From Bradyrhizobium sp. AZCC 1693 (GTDB taxonomy: Bacteria; Pseudomonadota; Alphaproteobacteria; Rhizobiales; Xanthobacteraceae): a stretch of DNA of 64,000 nt. The notes under the pieces are model-generated. The model was not told where the DNA came from. It worked only from the letters and a program-made list of their open reading frames with translations, and searched no databases. A program made the position numbers and the translations under genes. The DNA lies in NCBI RefSeq assembly GCF_036924745.1, contig NZ_JAZHSD010000001.1, positions 5,890,001-5,954,000 of the forward strand, in the 5' to 3' direction. Below, piece after piece: positions 45,928 through 53,722 of the stretch. Each line of letters opens with the position of its first letter. The first letter of the stretch is position 1.

Positions 45928-46119
45928 ACGTCGCCGGTCAATGGGGCAGGGGGAATAACCGGCTGCCGGGATGACTCCGAACCCCCGGAGTCGTTCCATG
46001 GTGCCGCAAATATTTTTCGATATTTTCCGAACACGGTTAAGTGATCGAGAAGCGCCGGACCCCCTTCGGCTCGGCTCGGGTTGTCTGTGTGATCGCCATG
46101 GGGCGAGGGACACACCGCC

Positions 46120-46509
46120 ATGTTACAGATATTCAAAGCAATTTTAGCCGCTCTCGCCGTCACTGCAGCATTTGGCGCCGTCCAGTTCGCGTCAGGCCAT
46201 GATCTCGCCGGCCGTCGGCAAGTCGCCGCGGCCGCACCCGCAGCCGACGTCAACCGCACCGGCAAGGGCGACCGCGCAGCGCTTCGAGCCGCGCAAAGCC
46301 AGACCGAGACGATTACGATCCGGAGCGTCGGCCTCGACGACACGTCCGTGGTGGTGCGGGTTCCCGTGGCCCAGGAGGCGGTGCGGAACCGTCCGCCGCC
46401 GCCGGCCGCCAAGCCCGGCCCATCGAAGAACGCCATCGCCTGCGAACCGCCGGTCAGCGTGTTGACCGAAGTCGCCAAGCTGCTTCAGCCCGGCCGCTGC
46501 GTGACCTGA
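46120..46509 (+). CDS. Small secreted protein of unknown function
   Basis: The protein is 129 residues with a signal peptide (FKAILAALAVTAAFGAVQFA). The mature part is Ala-, Pro- and Arg-rich, with a conserved-looking C-terminus containing two Cys (IACEPPVSVLTEVAKLLQPG then RCVT). These could form a disulfide in the periplasm. GGGCGAGGG lies about 12 bases upstream of the ATG. No family is recognised and no operon partner is evident. Confidence 0.72.
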   Translation: MLQIFKAILAALAVTAAFGAVQFASGHDLAGRRQVAAAAPAADVNRTGKGDRAALRAAQSQTETITIRSVGLDDTSVVVRVPVAQEAVRNRPPPPAAKPGPSKNAIACEPPVSVLTEVAKLLQPGRCVT

Positions 46510-46839
46510 TCGATCCTGGATCCGTAGATCCGTGAGGGTGGGCAAAGGCGCGCCAGCGCTGTGCCCACCATTTCACGTTCGCTCGGGATGGTGATTTCGA
46601 AGAGGGCAAACGAAGATGCAAACCTCGGGCGCAAATGCGCCGCGAGAGCGCCACCTCATATTCAGTCGTCATCACCCGCCTTGTGCGCAATTGCGCACTG
46701 GGGCGGGTGATCCAGTATTCCAGAGGCGTCAATGATTGACCGACCGATACACCGCGGCGTACTGGCTGCCCGCCTGCGCGGGCATGACAGCTCTCTCCGC
46801 ATCATGCCGGTTACCTCGCATTCGCGAGGAGGAGACTTG
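46510..46839. other. Intergenic region carrying palindromic repeat sequences
   Basis: No gene is supported in these 330 bp. A palindromic repeat is at 46672-46710. Beyond it, TACTGGCTGCCCGCC and GCGCGGGCATGACAG at about 46760-46790 belong to a further bradyrhizobial-style repeat. The flanking genes (46120 plus, 46840 minus) both end here. Confidence 0.6.
46672..46710. repeat. Inverted repeat containing GTGCGCAATTGCGCACT
   Basis: TCACCCGCC and GGCGGGTGA flank a core that includes the 17-base segment at 46683-46699, identical to 34921-34937 in the ureF-ureG element. The outer arms differ between the two sites, so the core behaves as a movable module. Confidence 0.85.
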
Positions 46840-47286
46840 CTACTCCGCCGGGGCTTCACCGCCGCTGGTGTTGGCGCGGCTGGCGAAAAATCCCAGTGCG
46901 AGCCCGCCGACGGCAAGGATCGGGATCAGCTTCTTGACGCCGATGGCGCGGATCACCTGGATGCCGGCTGCAACCAGCATCGGATCGGACAGCACGGTCT
47001 GCGCGGTGGACTTCGCCATCTTCGCTGCCTGCTTCGCGCGCTCCTCGTTCTGCCGCTTGCGCACCATATAGCTGCCGGCAGCGATCAAGGTGATGACGAA
47101 GAAGATGGCGGCGCCGGTCAGGCAGGCCTGCACCGGACCGTATTTCTCCAGCACGAACACGAAGGCGGCCGCGCACAGAAAGGCGGTCGTGACCAGCAGC
47201 GCCATGGCCGCCGCTGCCGCCAGCGAAGTCAGCCGCAGCGCGGTGCCGGTCGATTCCTTGAAATCATCGATCAGTCGCTGAAACAT
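46840..47286 (-). CDS. YqjE-like / phage-holin-superfamily membrane protein
   Basis: The protein is 148 residues from the ATG at 47286. Two N-terminal membrane helices (LAAAAAMALLVTTAFLCAAA and LTGAAIFFVITLIAAGSYMV) are followed by a basic cytoplasmic segment and a third helix (LIPILAVGGLALGFFA). The pattern fits the holin-X/YqjE group, usually found next to YqjD-like proteins, as here (152 bp downstream of one). It may be driven by the EcfG promoter at 47834-47858. The molecular function is unknown; it is not a phage remnant. Confidence 0.82.
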   Translation of the reverse strand: MFQRLIDDFKESTGTALRLTSLAAAAAMALLVTTAFLCAAAFVFVLEKYGPVQACLTGAAIFFVITLIAAGSYMVRKRQNEERAKQAAKMAKSTAQTVLSDPMLVAAGIQVIRAIGVKKLIPILAVGGLALGFFASRANTSGGEAPAE

Positions 47287-47438
47287 GGCCAAGCCTCGAT
47301 TCGAGAGTCTCGATCTGAAAACGACGTCAACGAAACAAGCCTCAATACCTACGCCGCCGCGACGTCTGGCTCGCCGGCACGCGCCATCGAACAGTCTCGG
47401 CGTTGCAACTGCTTGCGCCAAAGCTACCTGCGCCAAAC

Positions 47439-47798
47439 CTACCTGCGCCAGGTCACGCCGATCAGAAAGCCGATACCAAGCGCCAGCGCGACAGTCGCCA
47501 GCGGGCGCTGCGTGATGGCGTCTTCCAGTGTCTCCTCGATCGAGGACGCGGCGTCCTGGGCGGCGTCCATCATCGCGCTGCCGCGCTCGGACACATCGTC
47601 GACCGCCTGTTCTGCGCTGGCGCGCGCCTGCCTGTAGCCGCGGCGCGCCTGCTTGGTCGCGGTGCCGGCAAAACTGTTGAGGGCGTCGGTGATCTGTTCG
47701 GTCAGGGCTGCGATGTCGTTTTTCACGGCGGTTACATCCTTTGCCAGGCGTTCATAGGTGGCTTTGTCCGTCAGATTTGTCGTCGCGGCGTCGGACAT
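47439..47798 (-). CDS. YqjD/ElaB-like DUF883 membrane-anchored protein
   Basis: This 119-residue protein has a long amphipathic helix (YERLAKDVTAVKNDIAALTE through SAEQAVDDVSERGSAMMDAA) and a C-terminal membrane anchor (RPLATVALALGIGFLIGVTW) ending in WRR. Members of this family bind ribosomes at the membrane in stationary phase in E. coli (YqjD). The gene is preceded by an exact EcfG promoter, matching stress-induced expression, and followed by the YqjE-like gene. Confidence 0.9.
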   Translation of the reverse strand: MSDAATTNLTDKATYERLAKDVTAVKNDIAALTEQITDALNSFAGTATKQARRGYRQARASAEQAVDDVSERGSAMMDAAQDAASSIEETLEDAITQRPLATVALALGIGFLIGVTWRR

Positions 47799-47833
47799 CG
47801 AAAGCTCCCGGTACTGAATTCATTTGCCGAACA

Positions 47834-47858
47834 AACGCCCCGTCGAATGGGAAGTTCC
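47834..47858 (-). promoter_or_regulatory. EcfG-type promoter of the YqjD/YqjE-like genes
   Basis: On the minus strand GGAAC (47858-47854), 16 bases, CGTT (47837-47834) is an exact match to the EcfG consensus. The start codon lies 36 bp downstream with GGGAG in between. Confidence 0.87.
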
Positions 47859-47873
47859 CGTTGCGAAACCGCT

Positions 47874-49094
47874 TTAGTCCTCCGGCAGCTGCGGCGAATC
47901 CGGCGGCATCAAATGCGCCTTCACGATCAGCGCGACGATCAGGAGCGGCGACGACAGGAATGCGCCCATCGGACCCCACAGCCAGGTCCAGAACGCAAGC
48001 GCCAGGAATACGGCGAGCGCGTTCAGCGCCAACCGGCGGCCGACGATCATCGGCGTCAGGAAATGACCTTCCAGGAAGGTCATGCCCGCGAACATGGCCG
48101 GCGCCAGCAGGCCGGCGCTGATGGTGGGGAGCGCGACGATACCGACCACGACCAGGACGGCGAACATCGCCACCGGGCCGATGATCGGAATGAAATTCAG
48201 GATCGCCGCCAGCGCGCCGAGACCGGCCGGGTTGGGCATGCCCGTTACCGCACATATCAGGCCGGTAACGATGCCGACGCTGACATTGATCGTGGTCACC
48301 ATCAGGAGATAGTTGCCGAGATTCTCCTCGATCTCGTTGAGTATCCGCAGCGTCCGCAGCCGCCACGTTCGTTCGCCGAAATTCATGATCAAGGCCCGGC
48401 GCAGCTCCCGCCAACTCGCGATGAAAAGGATCAGGGTTGCGATGAACAGCAGGAATTCGGCAAAGGTCGGCGACAGGAATTCCACTGTCGGCTGCACCCA
48501 GTCGATCTTGGGCAGATGCAATGTCGTCAGCGTGTCGGGACCGCCGAGCATGCTCTGCAGCTCCTGCCAGAGCATGAGCGGCCGGTCGAACACGTGCAGC
48601 TTGTCCTTCAGCATTGCCCCGAGCTCCGGAAGCTTGCCGCTCCATTCCACCGCGGGCGAGGCGATCAGGCCGACCATGAAGGCGACCCCGGCGCCGGCGG
48701 CCGCCACGATCAGCACGGCGGCGACCGCGCGCGGAATGCGGCAGCGTTCGAGGAAACTGGCAGCCGGCGACAGCATGGTGCCGACGATGAAGGCCATCGT
48801 GATCGGCAGAAAGAACGCCTTGGCAAGATAGAGGCCGGCGATGATGCAGATGAGCAGAAGGCCAACGAGGCAGATGGCCACCACTTCGGTGCGGCGGATC
48901 ACCGGCGGCAATTCGACCTTGCTGTCGTGGGCCGGCGTGCCTTCGTGCCCGTTGGGAAGCTGGCGTTCCCCGGGCAAAGGTTTTGTCGGCGGAGATTTGG
49001 AAGCCAAAGGCTTTGCGATCGAAGGCTTGGTGGGCGAGGGCTTGGTGGGAATGACGCTCACAATGGTTTTCCCCCCGCCCGAGGCGGCAATCAT
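47874..49094 (-). CDS. AI-2E family (PerM-like) membrane transporter
   Basis: The protein is 406 residues from the ATG at 49094, which suits the EcfG promoter 37 bp upstream. The N-terminal 60 residues are Pro/Lys/Ser-rich with repeated PTKPS/PSKP-like units. Eight membrane helices follow, including AVAAVLIVAAAGAGVAFMVG and FLTPMIVGRRLALNALAVFL. The conserved ILNFIPIIGPVAMFAVLVVV segment is present. Despite the family name, transport of autoinducer-2 is shown for few members; others act as small-molecule or sodium/proton exporters. Confidence 0.9.
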   Translation of the reverse strand: MIAASGGGKTIVSVIPTKPSPTKPSIAKPLASKSPPTKPLPGERQLPNGHEGTPAHDSKVELPPVIRRTEVVAICLVGLLLICIIAGLYLAKAFFLPITMAFIVGTMLSPAASFLERCRIPRAVAAVLIVAAAGAGVAFMVGLIASPAVEWSGKLPELGAMLKDKLHVFDRPLMLWQELQSMLGGPDTLTTLHLPKIDWVQPTVEFLSPTFAEFLLFIATLILFIASWRELRRALIMNFGERTWRLRTLRILNEIEENLGNYLLMVTTINVSVGIVTGLICAVTGMPNPAGLGALAAILNFIPIIGPVAMFAVLVVVGIVALPTISAGLLAPAMFAGMTFLEGHFLTPMIVGRRLALNALAVFLALAFWTWLWGPMGAFLSSPLLIVALIVKAHLMPPDSPQLPED

Positions 49095-49130
49095 AGGCAG
49101 ACGCGACCTCGCGATCCGGACTGGCACCAC

Positions 49131-49155
49131 AACGTGGCGCAGACACGCGGGTTCC
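49131..49155 (-). promoter_or_regulatory. EcfG-type promoter of the AI-2E family permease
   Basis: On the minus strand GGAAC (49155-49151), 16 bases, CGTT (49134-49131) matches exactly. The permease ATG is 37 bp downstream. Confidence 0.87.
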
Positions 49156-49213
49156 AATCGCGGAGGTGTGAGCTTTGTCGCGCCCGACAAGGTTGCGCCG
49201 CAACGTTGCCGAC

Positions 49214-49238
49214 GGAACTGCCGACCCCCGGGCGCGTT
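49214..49238 (+). promoter_or_regulatory. EcfG-type promoter of the L,D-transpeptidase
   Basis: On the plus strand GGAAC (49214-49218), 16 bases, CGTT (49235-49238) matches exactly. The gene start is 46 bp further. With the minus-strand promoter at 49131-49155 it forms a divergent pair 58 bp apart. Confidence 0.87.
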
Positions 49239-49284
49239 TGTTGGTGCAGAGCATCCAATGATGCACATCCAACGGGGCAGTCCC

Positions 49285-50052
49285 ATGACACAGTCCTTTG
49301 ATCGCCGGCCTTCGTCGCGCGTAACGGGCGCACTCGTTCTCGTCAGCGCCGTCCTGCTGGCGCCGGTATTGTCCAGCGATGCGCGCGCGCAGACCTTTGG
49401 CTACGCTTCCAGCCAGCCGAATGCCTATCCCAGCGATGAGGTGATCGCGTCCGACGAGGGCGCGACGCCGGAGCGGCTTCGCCGCGCCGTCGTCGCCTTC
49501 GGTACGGCGGAGGCGCCCGGCACCATCATCATCGATACCGGCAACACCACGCTGTATTACGTGCTCGGCCAGAGCCGGGCCATCAGGTACGGCGTCGGCG
49601 TCGGGCGCGACGGCTTTACCTGGTCCGGGGTGCAGACCATCAGCCGCAAGGCGGAATGGCCGGACTGGCATCCGCCTCACGAGATGATCGCGCGCCAGCC
49701 CTATCTGCCGCGCTTCATGGCCGGCGGTCCCGGCAATCCGCTCGGTGCGCGGGCGATGTATCTCGGCTCCAGCCAGTACCGCATTCACGGCACCAACGAT
49801 CCCTCGACGATCGGAAAGTTCGTCTCGTCGGGCTGCATCCGCCTGACCAATGAGGACGTCATCGATCTGTTCAGCCGGGTTGATGTCGGAACGAAAGTCG
49901 TGGTGCTGCCGAAGAACGCGCCGGTGATGGCGCGCGGCGGGGATAGCCGGAGCGGCATCGTAGCGCGTCCAGCCGGCGCGCATCCGCGCCCGGTCGCGGC
50001 GACGCCCTCGGGCCGCCAGGCGATGAACCTGACGGCGCCGCAAGTCAACTGA
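49285..50052 (+). CDS. L,D-transpeptidase (YkuD domain)
   Basis: The protein is 255 residues from the ATG at 49285, with a signal peptide ending SSDARAQ. The YkuD domain spans about residues 85-215 and has the catalytic motif IHGTNDPSTIGKFVSSGCIR (His and the nucleophilic Cys about 15 residues apart, then Arg). It would form 3-3 peptidoglycan cross-links or attach proteins to peptidoglycan in the periplasm. The C-terminal 40 residues are a basic Ala/Pro-rich tail. It is transcribed from an exact EcfG promoter and is followed 28 bp later by a secreted Cys-rich protein. Confidence 0.93.
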   Translation: MTQSFDRRPSSRVTGALVLVSAVLLAPVLSSDARAQTFGYASSQPNAYPSDEVIASDEGATPERLRRAVVAFGTAEAPGTIIIDTGNTTLYYVLGQSRAIRYGVGVGRDGFTWSGVQTISRKAEWPDWHPPHEMIARQPYLPRFMAGGPGNPLGARAMYLGSSQYRIHGTNDPSTIGKFVSSGCIRLTNEDVIDLFSRVDVGTKVVVLPKNAPVMARGGDSRSGIVARPAGAHPRPVAATPSGRQAMNLTAPQVN

Positions 50053-50080
50053 GCCGGGTGGAGTATTGCAGGAGATGAAA

Positions 50081-50731
50081 ATGCGCGTGCGATCAGGAAA
50101 GCGAGTAGCATGGGGGACAGCCGCGATCATATGCGCTTCGGTGCTGGCGCCTGCCGCGCAGGCCCAGGATTTTTTCTCGCAACTGTTCGGCGGGTTCGCC
50201 CGCCCGCGCCACCAGCCCTACATCCAGATGCCGTTCGGCAACGACGACGGCCAGGTGTACGCGCCGCGTGGCGAGGGGCGCGTCCGCTACGGTGGAGGCG
50301 GCGGCCAGGCGTATTGCGTGCGGACCTGCGACGGGCGCTATTTCCCGGTCACCGCCTCAGACAATGCGAGCCGCGCGGCCAGCTGCAACAGCTTCTGCCC
50401 GGCGAGCGAGACCAAGCTGTTCTACGGCAGCAGCATCGACAACGCGATCGCCGAAAACGGCAAGGCCTATTCGGAGCTGCCGAACGCATTCCGCTATCGC
50501 AACGAACTCGTCAGCGGCTGCACCTGCAACGGCAAGGACCAGGTCGGTCTGGCGCCGGTCAAGATCGAGGACGACCCGACGCTGCGCAAGGGCGACATCG
50601 TCGCCGGCGAGAACGGTCTTCTGGTCGCAGGCCGCAGCGCCGACAGACGCGGCGCCGAACTGAATTTCTCGCCCGCCTCTGACAAGGTCCGCGCGAAGTA
50701 TGGGCGAGTGCCTGTCGTGGCGCGGGAGTGA
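50081..50731 (+). CDS. DUF2865 secreted protein
   Basis: The protein is 216 residues from the ATG at 50081, with AGGAG six bases upstream. A signal peptide ends PAAQAQ. The DUF2865 core has paired cysteines: YCVRTCDGRYFPV, SCNSFCPASETKLFYG and SGCTCNGKDQVGLAP, six Cys in all, suggesting disulfides in the periplasm. The role is unknown. It lies 28 bp after the L,D-transpeptidase gene and probably shares its stress-responsive transcript. Confidence 0.87.
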   Translation: MRVRSGKRVAWGTAAIICASVLAPAAQAQDFFSQLFGGFARPRHQPYIQMPFGNDDGQVYAPRGEGRVRYGGGGGQAYCVRTCDGRYFPVTASDNASRAASCNSFCPASETKLFYGSSIDNAIAENGKAYSELPNAFRYRNELVSGCTCNGKDQVGLAPVKIEDDPTLRKGDIVAGENGLLVAGRSADRRGAELNFSPASDKVRAKYGRVPVVARE

Positions 50732-50754
50732 GGGAGTGAAGCGCGGCGGCGAAG

Positions 50755-50925
50755 GCTTGCCCCTTCTCCCTCGCCCCGCTCTTGCGGGGGCGAGACGAGC
50801 GAAGCTCGCTCTTAGAGGGGCGGGGTGAGGGGCTCTCTCCGCGAGTGATGAGTGTCGTGAGACCTGTACCCCCTCACCCGGCGCGTTGCGCCGACCTCTC
50901 CCCGCAAGCGGGGAGAAGTTATTAA
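50755..50925. repeat. Two adjacent palindromic intergenic repeats
   Basis: The first unit has CCCCTTCTCCCTCGCCCCGC and ends GCGGGGTGAGGGG; the second runs from CCCCCTCACCCGGCGCG to CTCCCCGCAAGCGGGGAGA. Both are rich in small inverted repeats (CGAGCGAAGCTCG, GGCGCGTTGCGCC). The right end overlaps the last codons of the convergent chemoreceptor gene. They may act as a transcription stop, but no T-run is present. Confidence 0.8.
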
Positions 50926-53015
50926 GCCGCGCGGATCTTGCCGAGGAAATCCGTGACCTGATTGCCGAGTTGCTGGCTCTGCGTCTCCAGCGTCTGGGAA
51001 GCCTGCTTCACATCCTCAGCGGCGGCGGCTGCTGCGTCCGCATCGGCCTTCACGCCGGTGATGTTGTCGGATACGTTCTTGGTGCCCTGGGCGGCAAATT
51101 GCGTCGAGCGCGTGATCTCCTGCGTCGCGGCGCCCTGTTGCTGCACGGCGGCGGCAATCGCGGTCGCGACCTCGTTGACCTCGCCGATGATGCTGCCGAT
51201 GCCCTTGATGGCGTCGATGGCTTCGCCCGCGACCCGCTGGATGTCGGAGATCTGCTCGGAAATTTCCTCGGTCGCCTTCGCCGTCTGGCTCGCCAGCGAT
51301 TTGACCTCGGAGGCGACCACCGCGAAGCCACGGCCGGCCTCGCCCGCGCGCGCGGCCTCAATCGTGGCGTTGAGCGCCAGCAGGTTGGTCTGCGCGGCGA
51401 TGGTGTTGATCAGGCCGACGACTTCGCCAATCCGCCCGGCCGATTGGGCGAGGCCCTGGACGGTGCCGTCGGTGTTGCGCGCCTGGCCGACCGCGCGGCT
51501 GGCGATGCTGGCCGCATGCGCCGCCTGCTGGCTGATGTCATTGATCGAGGCGCTGAGTTCCTCCGACGCGGCAGCGACGGTCTCGACGCTCATCGACGCC
51601 TCGCCGGAAGCCTTCCCGGCGACCTGGACGCGCTCGTTGGTTTGGCGCGAAATCGTCGACAGGCCGGCCGAGGTGGTCCGCATCTGGCCGGAAGCGTCGC
51701 CGAGCTGGCTGAGCGTCTGGCGCACCATGCTCTCGAACTCGCCGACATAGCTCTCGATCGCCTGCTGCCGCGCCGTGGCGCCGGCATTGCGCTCGCGCTC
51801 CTGCGCCTCGATCCGCACCTTGTCGGCGGCGTGCTGCTTGAAGGTCTCCAGCGCGCCGGCCAGCGCGCCGATTTCGTCGTGGCGCGCGGCGTATCCGGTA
51901 TCGACATGGAGGTCGCCGGCTGCGACCTTCAGCATGGCGTCGCGCATGATGTGCAGCGGCTTGATGGCGCGGCGGGTGACGATCGTTATGGCGCCGAACG
52001 CCAGCGCCAGCGCGCCGGCCAGCAGCGTGAGCTGCATCGTCAGCGAACGCTGGGCGGTGAAGCGCAGATGCGCGGCGTGATCCTTGGCGGCGTCGAGCGC
52101 GCCTTCGGCGACAGTGACAGCGGCACCGAGACGCCCGACCGTGACCGGGGTCCACTGGTTGGCGTTAAGCTCCGCTTTCTCGCCGGCCGCGATCTGCGTC
52201 AGCAGCCGGTCGCGCAGGGCCAGATAAGACGGTTCGAAATAGGCGGTCTTGGTCGCGGCGATCGCGCTCGAGATCGTCGGCGGCAACTGCATTCCCGACG
52301 CAGTCAGTTGCAGCGCGCCCCATGCGGCGTCGATGCCGCCGGCATATTTCGTGTAGGCATGGTTCGCCTCCGGCGAGACCTTTCCGGAGCTGAGGCCGGT
52401 CGACACGATCAGCGAGGCTTCGCCGGCGGTGTTACGCAACAGCCAGGCGATCTGCTTGATCGCCAGCAATTGGTCGATGGTCGCGTCCTGGTGATTGACG
52501 GCGGCGGAAAGGGCGCCGGAAAGCTTTTCGAGCACCTCCAGCATCGCGTTCGCCGCAGCCATGTATTCCTTGGCCAGTTCGGGACGGCGCTGCGCCTTCG
52601 GCTTGGCCACCGCTTCCCAGAACTCCTTCTGCAGCGTGCCCATCGTCTTGAACACGCGGTCGAATTCCGGCACGAGCGTCTGTTGCTGCGCGAATTCAAG
52701 GCCGCCGAGCAGGCCGAGCGCGCTGCCCATCGCCGGCATTTCGGTGTCGCGGATGTTGCGCAGATACTTCTCGATGTCGGGGTCCATCGGCGCATCGGAA
52801 TTCAGCAACCGGTTGGTCGTGGAGCGGTCGGTGCGCAGATTGTGCATCGCCTTGAAGATGTTCGCCGAGGCATCGGCGATGACAGCAATGCGGCTCGCCG
52901 CCTGCAAACGGCCCCAGGAGTCCCAGGCGTTGAGCGAAAATCCAACCACCACGCAGAAGGAGGTGACGAGGATGACGGTCTTCAGCAGCGCGGATACGGT
53001 CAGACGGTTCAACAT
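50922..53015 (-). CDS. Methyl-accepting chemotaxis protein
   Basis: This 697-residue protein has an N-terminal membrane helix, a helical periplasmic sensor domain (about 35-330), a second helix ([20 protein letters not shown]), a HAMP linker and the signalling domain. The hairpin tip includes [20 protein letters not shown] and [20 protein letters not shown]. Methylation-helix sequences flank it. There is no C-terminal CheR/CheB pentapeptide. The ligand is unknown and no chemotaxis genes are nearby, so it is an orphan receptor. Confidence 0.94.
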   Translation of the reverse strand: MLNRLTVSALLKTVILVTSFCVVVGFSLNAWDSWGRLQAASRIAVIADASANIFKAMHNLRTDRSTTNRLLNSDAPMDPDIEKYLRNIRDTEMPAMGSALGLLGGLEFAQQQTLVPEFDRVFKTMGTLQKEFWEAVAKPKAQRRPELAKEYMAAANAMLEVLEKLSGALSAAVNHQDATIDQLLAIKQIAWLLRNTAGEASLIVSTGLSSGKVSPEANHAYTKYAGGIDAAWGALQLTASGMQLPPTISSAIAATKTAYFEPSYLALRDRLLTQIAAGEKAELNANQWTPVTVGRLGAAVTVAEGALDAAKDHAAHLRFTAQRSLTMQLTLLAGALALAFGAITIVTRRAIKPLHIMRDAMLKVAAGDLHVDTGYAARHDEIGALAGALETFKQHAADKVRIEAQERERNAGATARQQAIESYVGEFESMVRQTLSQLGDASGQMRTTSAGLSTISRQTNERVQVAGKASGEASMSVETVAAASEELSASINDISQQAAHAASIASRAVGQARNTDGTVQGLAQSAGRIGEVVGLINTIAAQTNLLALNATIEAARAGEAGRGFAVVASEVKSLASQTAKATEEISEQISDIQRVAGEAIDAIKGIGSIIGEVNEVATAIAAAVQQQGAATQEITRSTQFAAQGTKNVSDNITGVKADADAAAAAAEDVKQASQTLETQSQQLGNQVTDFLGKIRAA

Positions 53016-53144
53016 GGACGCTCCCCCAAGGCTTGCGGGCCATTTGGGGGAAGAACCGTAAAGACTTAACGAGGACGGCTTCGTAGAACTACGAGGGTTC
53101 CTGAAATGATTGGAGTTTTTCGATCACGCAATGTTCCCTCTGAT

Positions 53145-53169
53145 GGAACCGGCAATGCCCGTTCACGTT
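53145..53169 (+). promoter_or_regulatory. EcfG-type promoter of the 51-residue membrane protein
   Basis: GGAAC (53145-53149), 16 bases, CGTT (53166-53169) is an exact match. The ATG at 53218 lies 48 bp downstream. Confidence 0.87.
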
Positions 53170-53217
53170 AACAAGTTGCTAACAGCACATTTCCCGTGAA
53201 TGCCGAAGGGGGCACGT

Positions 53218-53373
53218 ATGCTTGTCAGTATCCTCATCACGTTCCTGGTCGTTATCCTCGTTCTCTATCTCATCAACCTCCTGCCGCTCGACGGCCGCGC
53301 CAAGCAGATCGCGCGGGTTGTCGTGATCGTGCTGGGCGTGATCTCGCTATTGAAATACATCGCCGTGTTCTAG
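53218..53373 (+). CDS. Tiny two-helix membrane protein
   Basis: The protein is 51 residues: a first helix (ILITFLVVILVLYLINLLPL), a short loop (DGRAKQIARV) and a second helix (VVIVLGVISLLKYIAVF). AAGGGGG lies eight bases before the ATG. It resembles the small Thivi_2564-like membrane proteins found widely in proteobacteria. It has its own exact EcfG promoter and terminator, so it is a single-gene stress transcript. Confidence 0.85.
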   Translation: MLVSILITFLVVILVLYLINLLPLDGRAKQIARVVVIVLGVISLLKYIAVF

Positions 53374-53389
53374 GCCGATCACCAACGAA

Positions 53390-53417
53390 AAAAGCCCCGG
53401 CCAACGCCGGGGCTTTT
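53390..53417. terminator. Bidirectional terminator between the small membrane gene and csbD
   Basis: AAAAGCCCCGG pairs with CCGGGGCTTTT around CCAACG. It serves the plus-strand gene ending at 53373 and the minus-strand csbD-like gene ending at 53438. Confidence 0.9.
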
Positions 53418-53437
53418 GATGTTCGCGAAGCGTGACC

Positions 53438-53638
53438 TTACTTCAACGTCCGGAACCAGTCGTCCACGTCCTTGCGGATCTGGTCCTTGGCGAAGCCGTA
53501 GCGCTGCTGCAGCTTGCCTTCGAGTTGTTCGCGGCGGCCCTCGATCACGTTGAGATCGTCATCGGTGAGCTTGCCCCACTTCTCCTTGGCGGCGCCCTTG
53601 AACTGTTTCCAGTTGCCTTCAACCCTGTTCCAATCCAT
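53438..53638 (-). CDS. CsbD family stress protein
   Basis: The protein is 66 residues from the ATG at 53638, which has AGGAGG eight bases upstream; two upstream in-frame starts have poorer spacing. The CsbD signature is present: MDWNRVEGNWKQFKGAAKEK then WGKLTDDDLNVIEGRREQLE and LQQRYGFAKDQ. Family members are small, highly soluble stress proteins under general stress control in many bacteria. A near-consensus EcfG promoter lies upstream. Confidence 0.93.
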   Translation of the reverse strand: MDWNRVEGNWKQFKGAAKEKWGKLTDDDLNVIEGRREQLEGKLQQRYGFAKDQIRKDVDDWFRTLK

Positions 53639-53669
53639 TGTCATCTCCTCCTGTATTGAGATGACGATC

Positions 53670-53694
53670 AACCGCAATCCGCGCCTGACGTTCC
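53670..53694 (-). promoter_or_regulatory. Candidate EcfG promoter of csbD
   Basis: On the minus strand GGAAC (53694-53690) is followed after 16 bases by GGTT (53673-53670), one mismatch from CGTT. It is 32 bp before the csbD start. Confidence 0.62.
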
Positions 53695-53722
53695 TGCCGG
53701 ACCCGCGGCATCATGACATGGT

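Larger units (their letters stand above)
45790..46119. other. Intergenic region with dispersed repeat and two hairpins
   Basis: No gene is supported in these 330 bp. A copy of the dispersed repeat lies at 45802-45853, followed at once by two hairpins listed separately. The remaining bases up to 46119 contain an imperfect repeat of CCCCCGGAGTC and GACTCCG but nothing assignable. Confidence 0.6.

Noticed and set aside
46840..47286. Phage holin, hinting at a prophage
   Set aside because: It is the YqjE-like type next to a YqjD-like gene with no other phage gene nearby.
50886..53069. Very long plus-strand open frame opposite the chemoreceptor gene
   Set aside because: It is a high-GC mirror frame: the sequence is Arg/Asp/Gly-rich with no domain, and the minus strand encodes a complete chemoreceptor.
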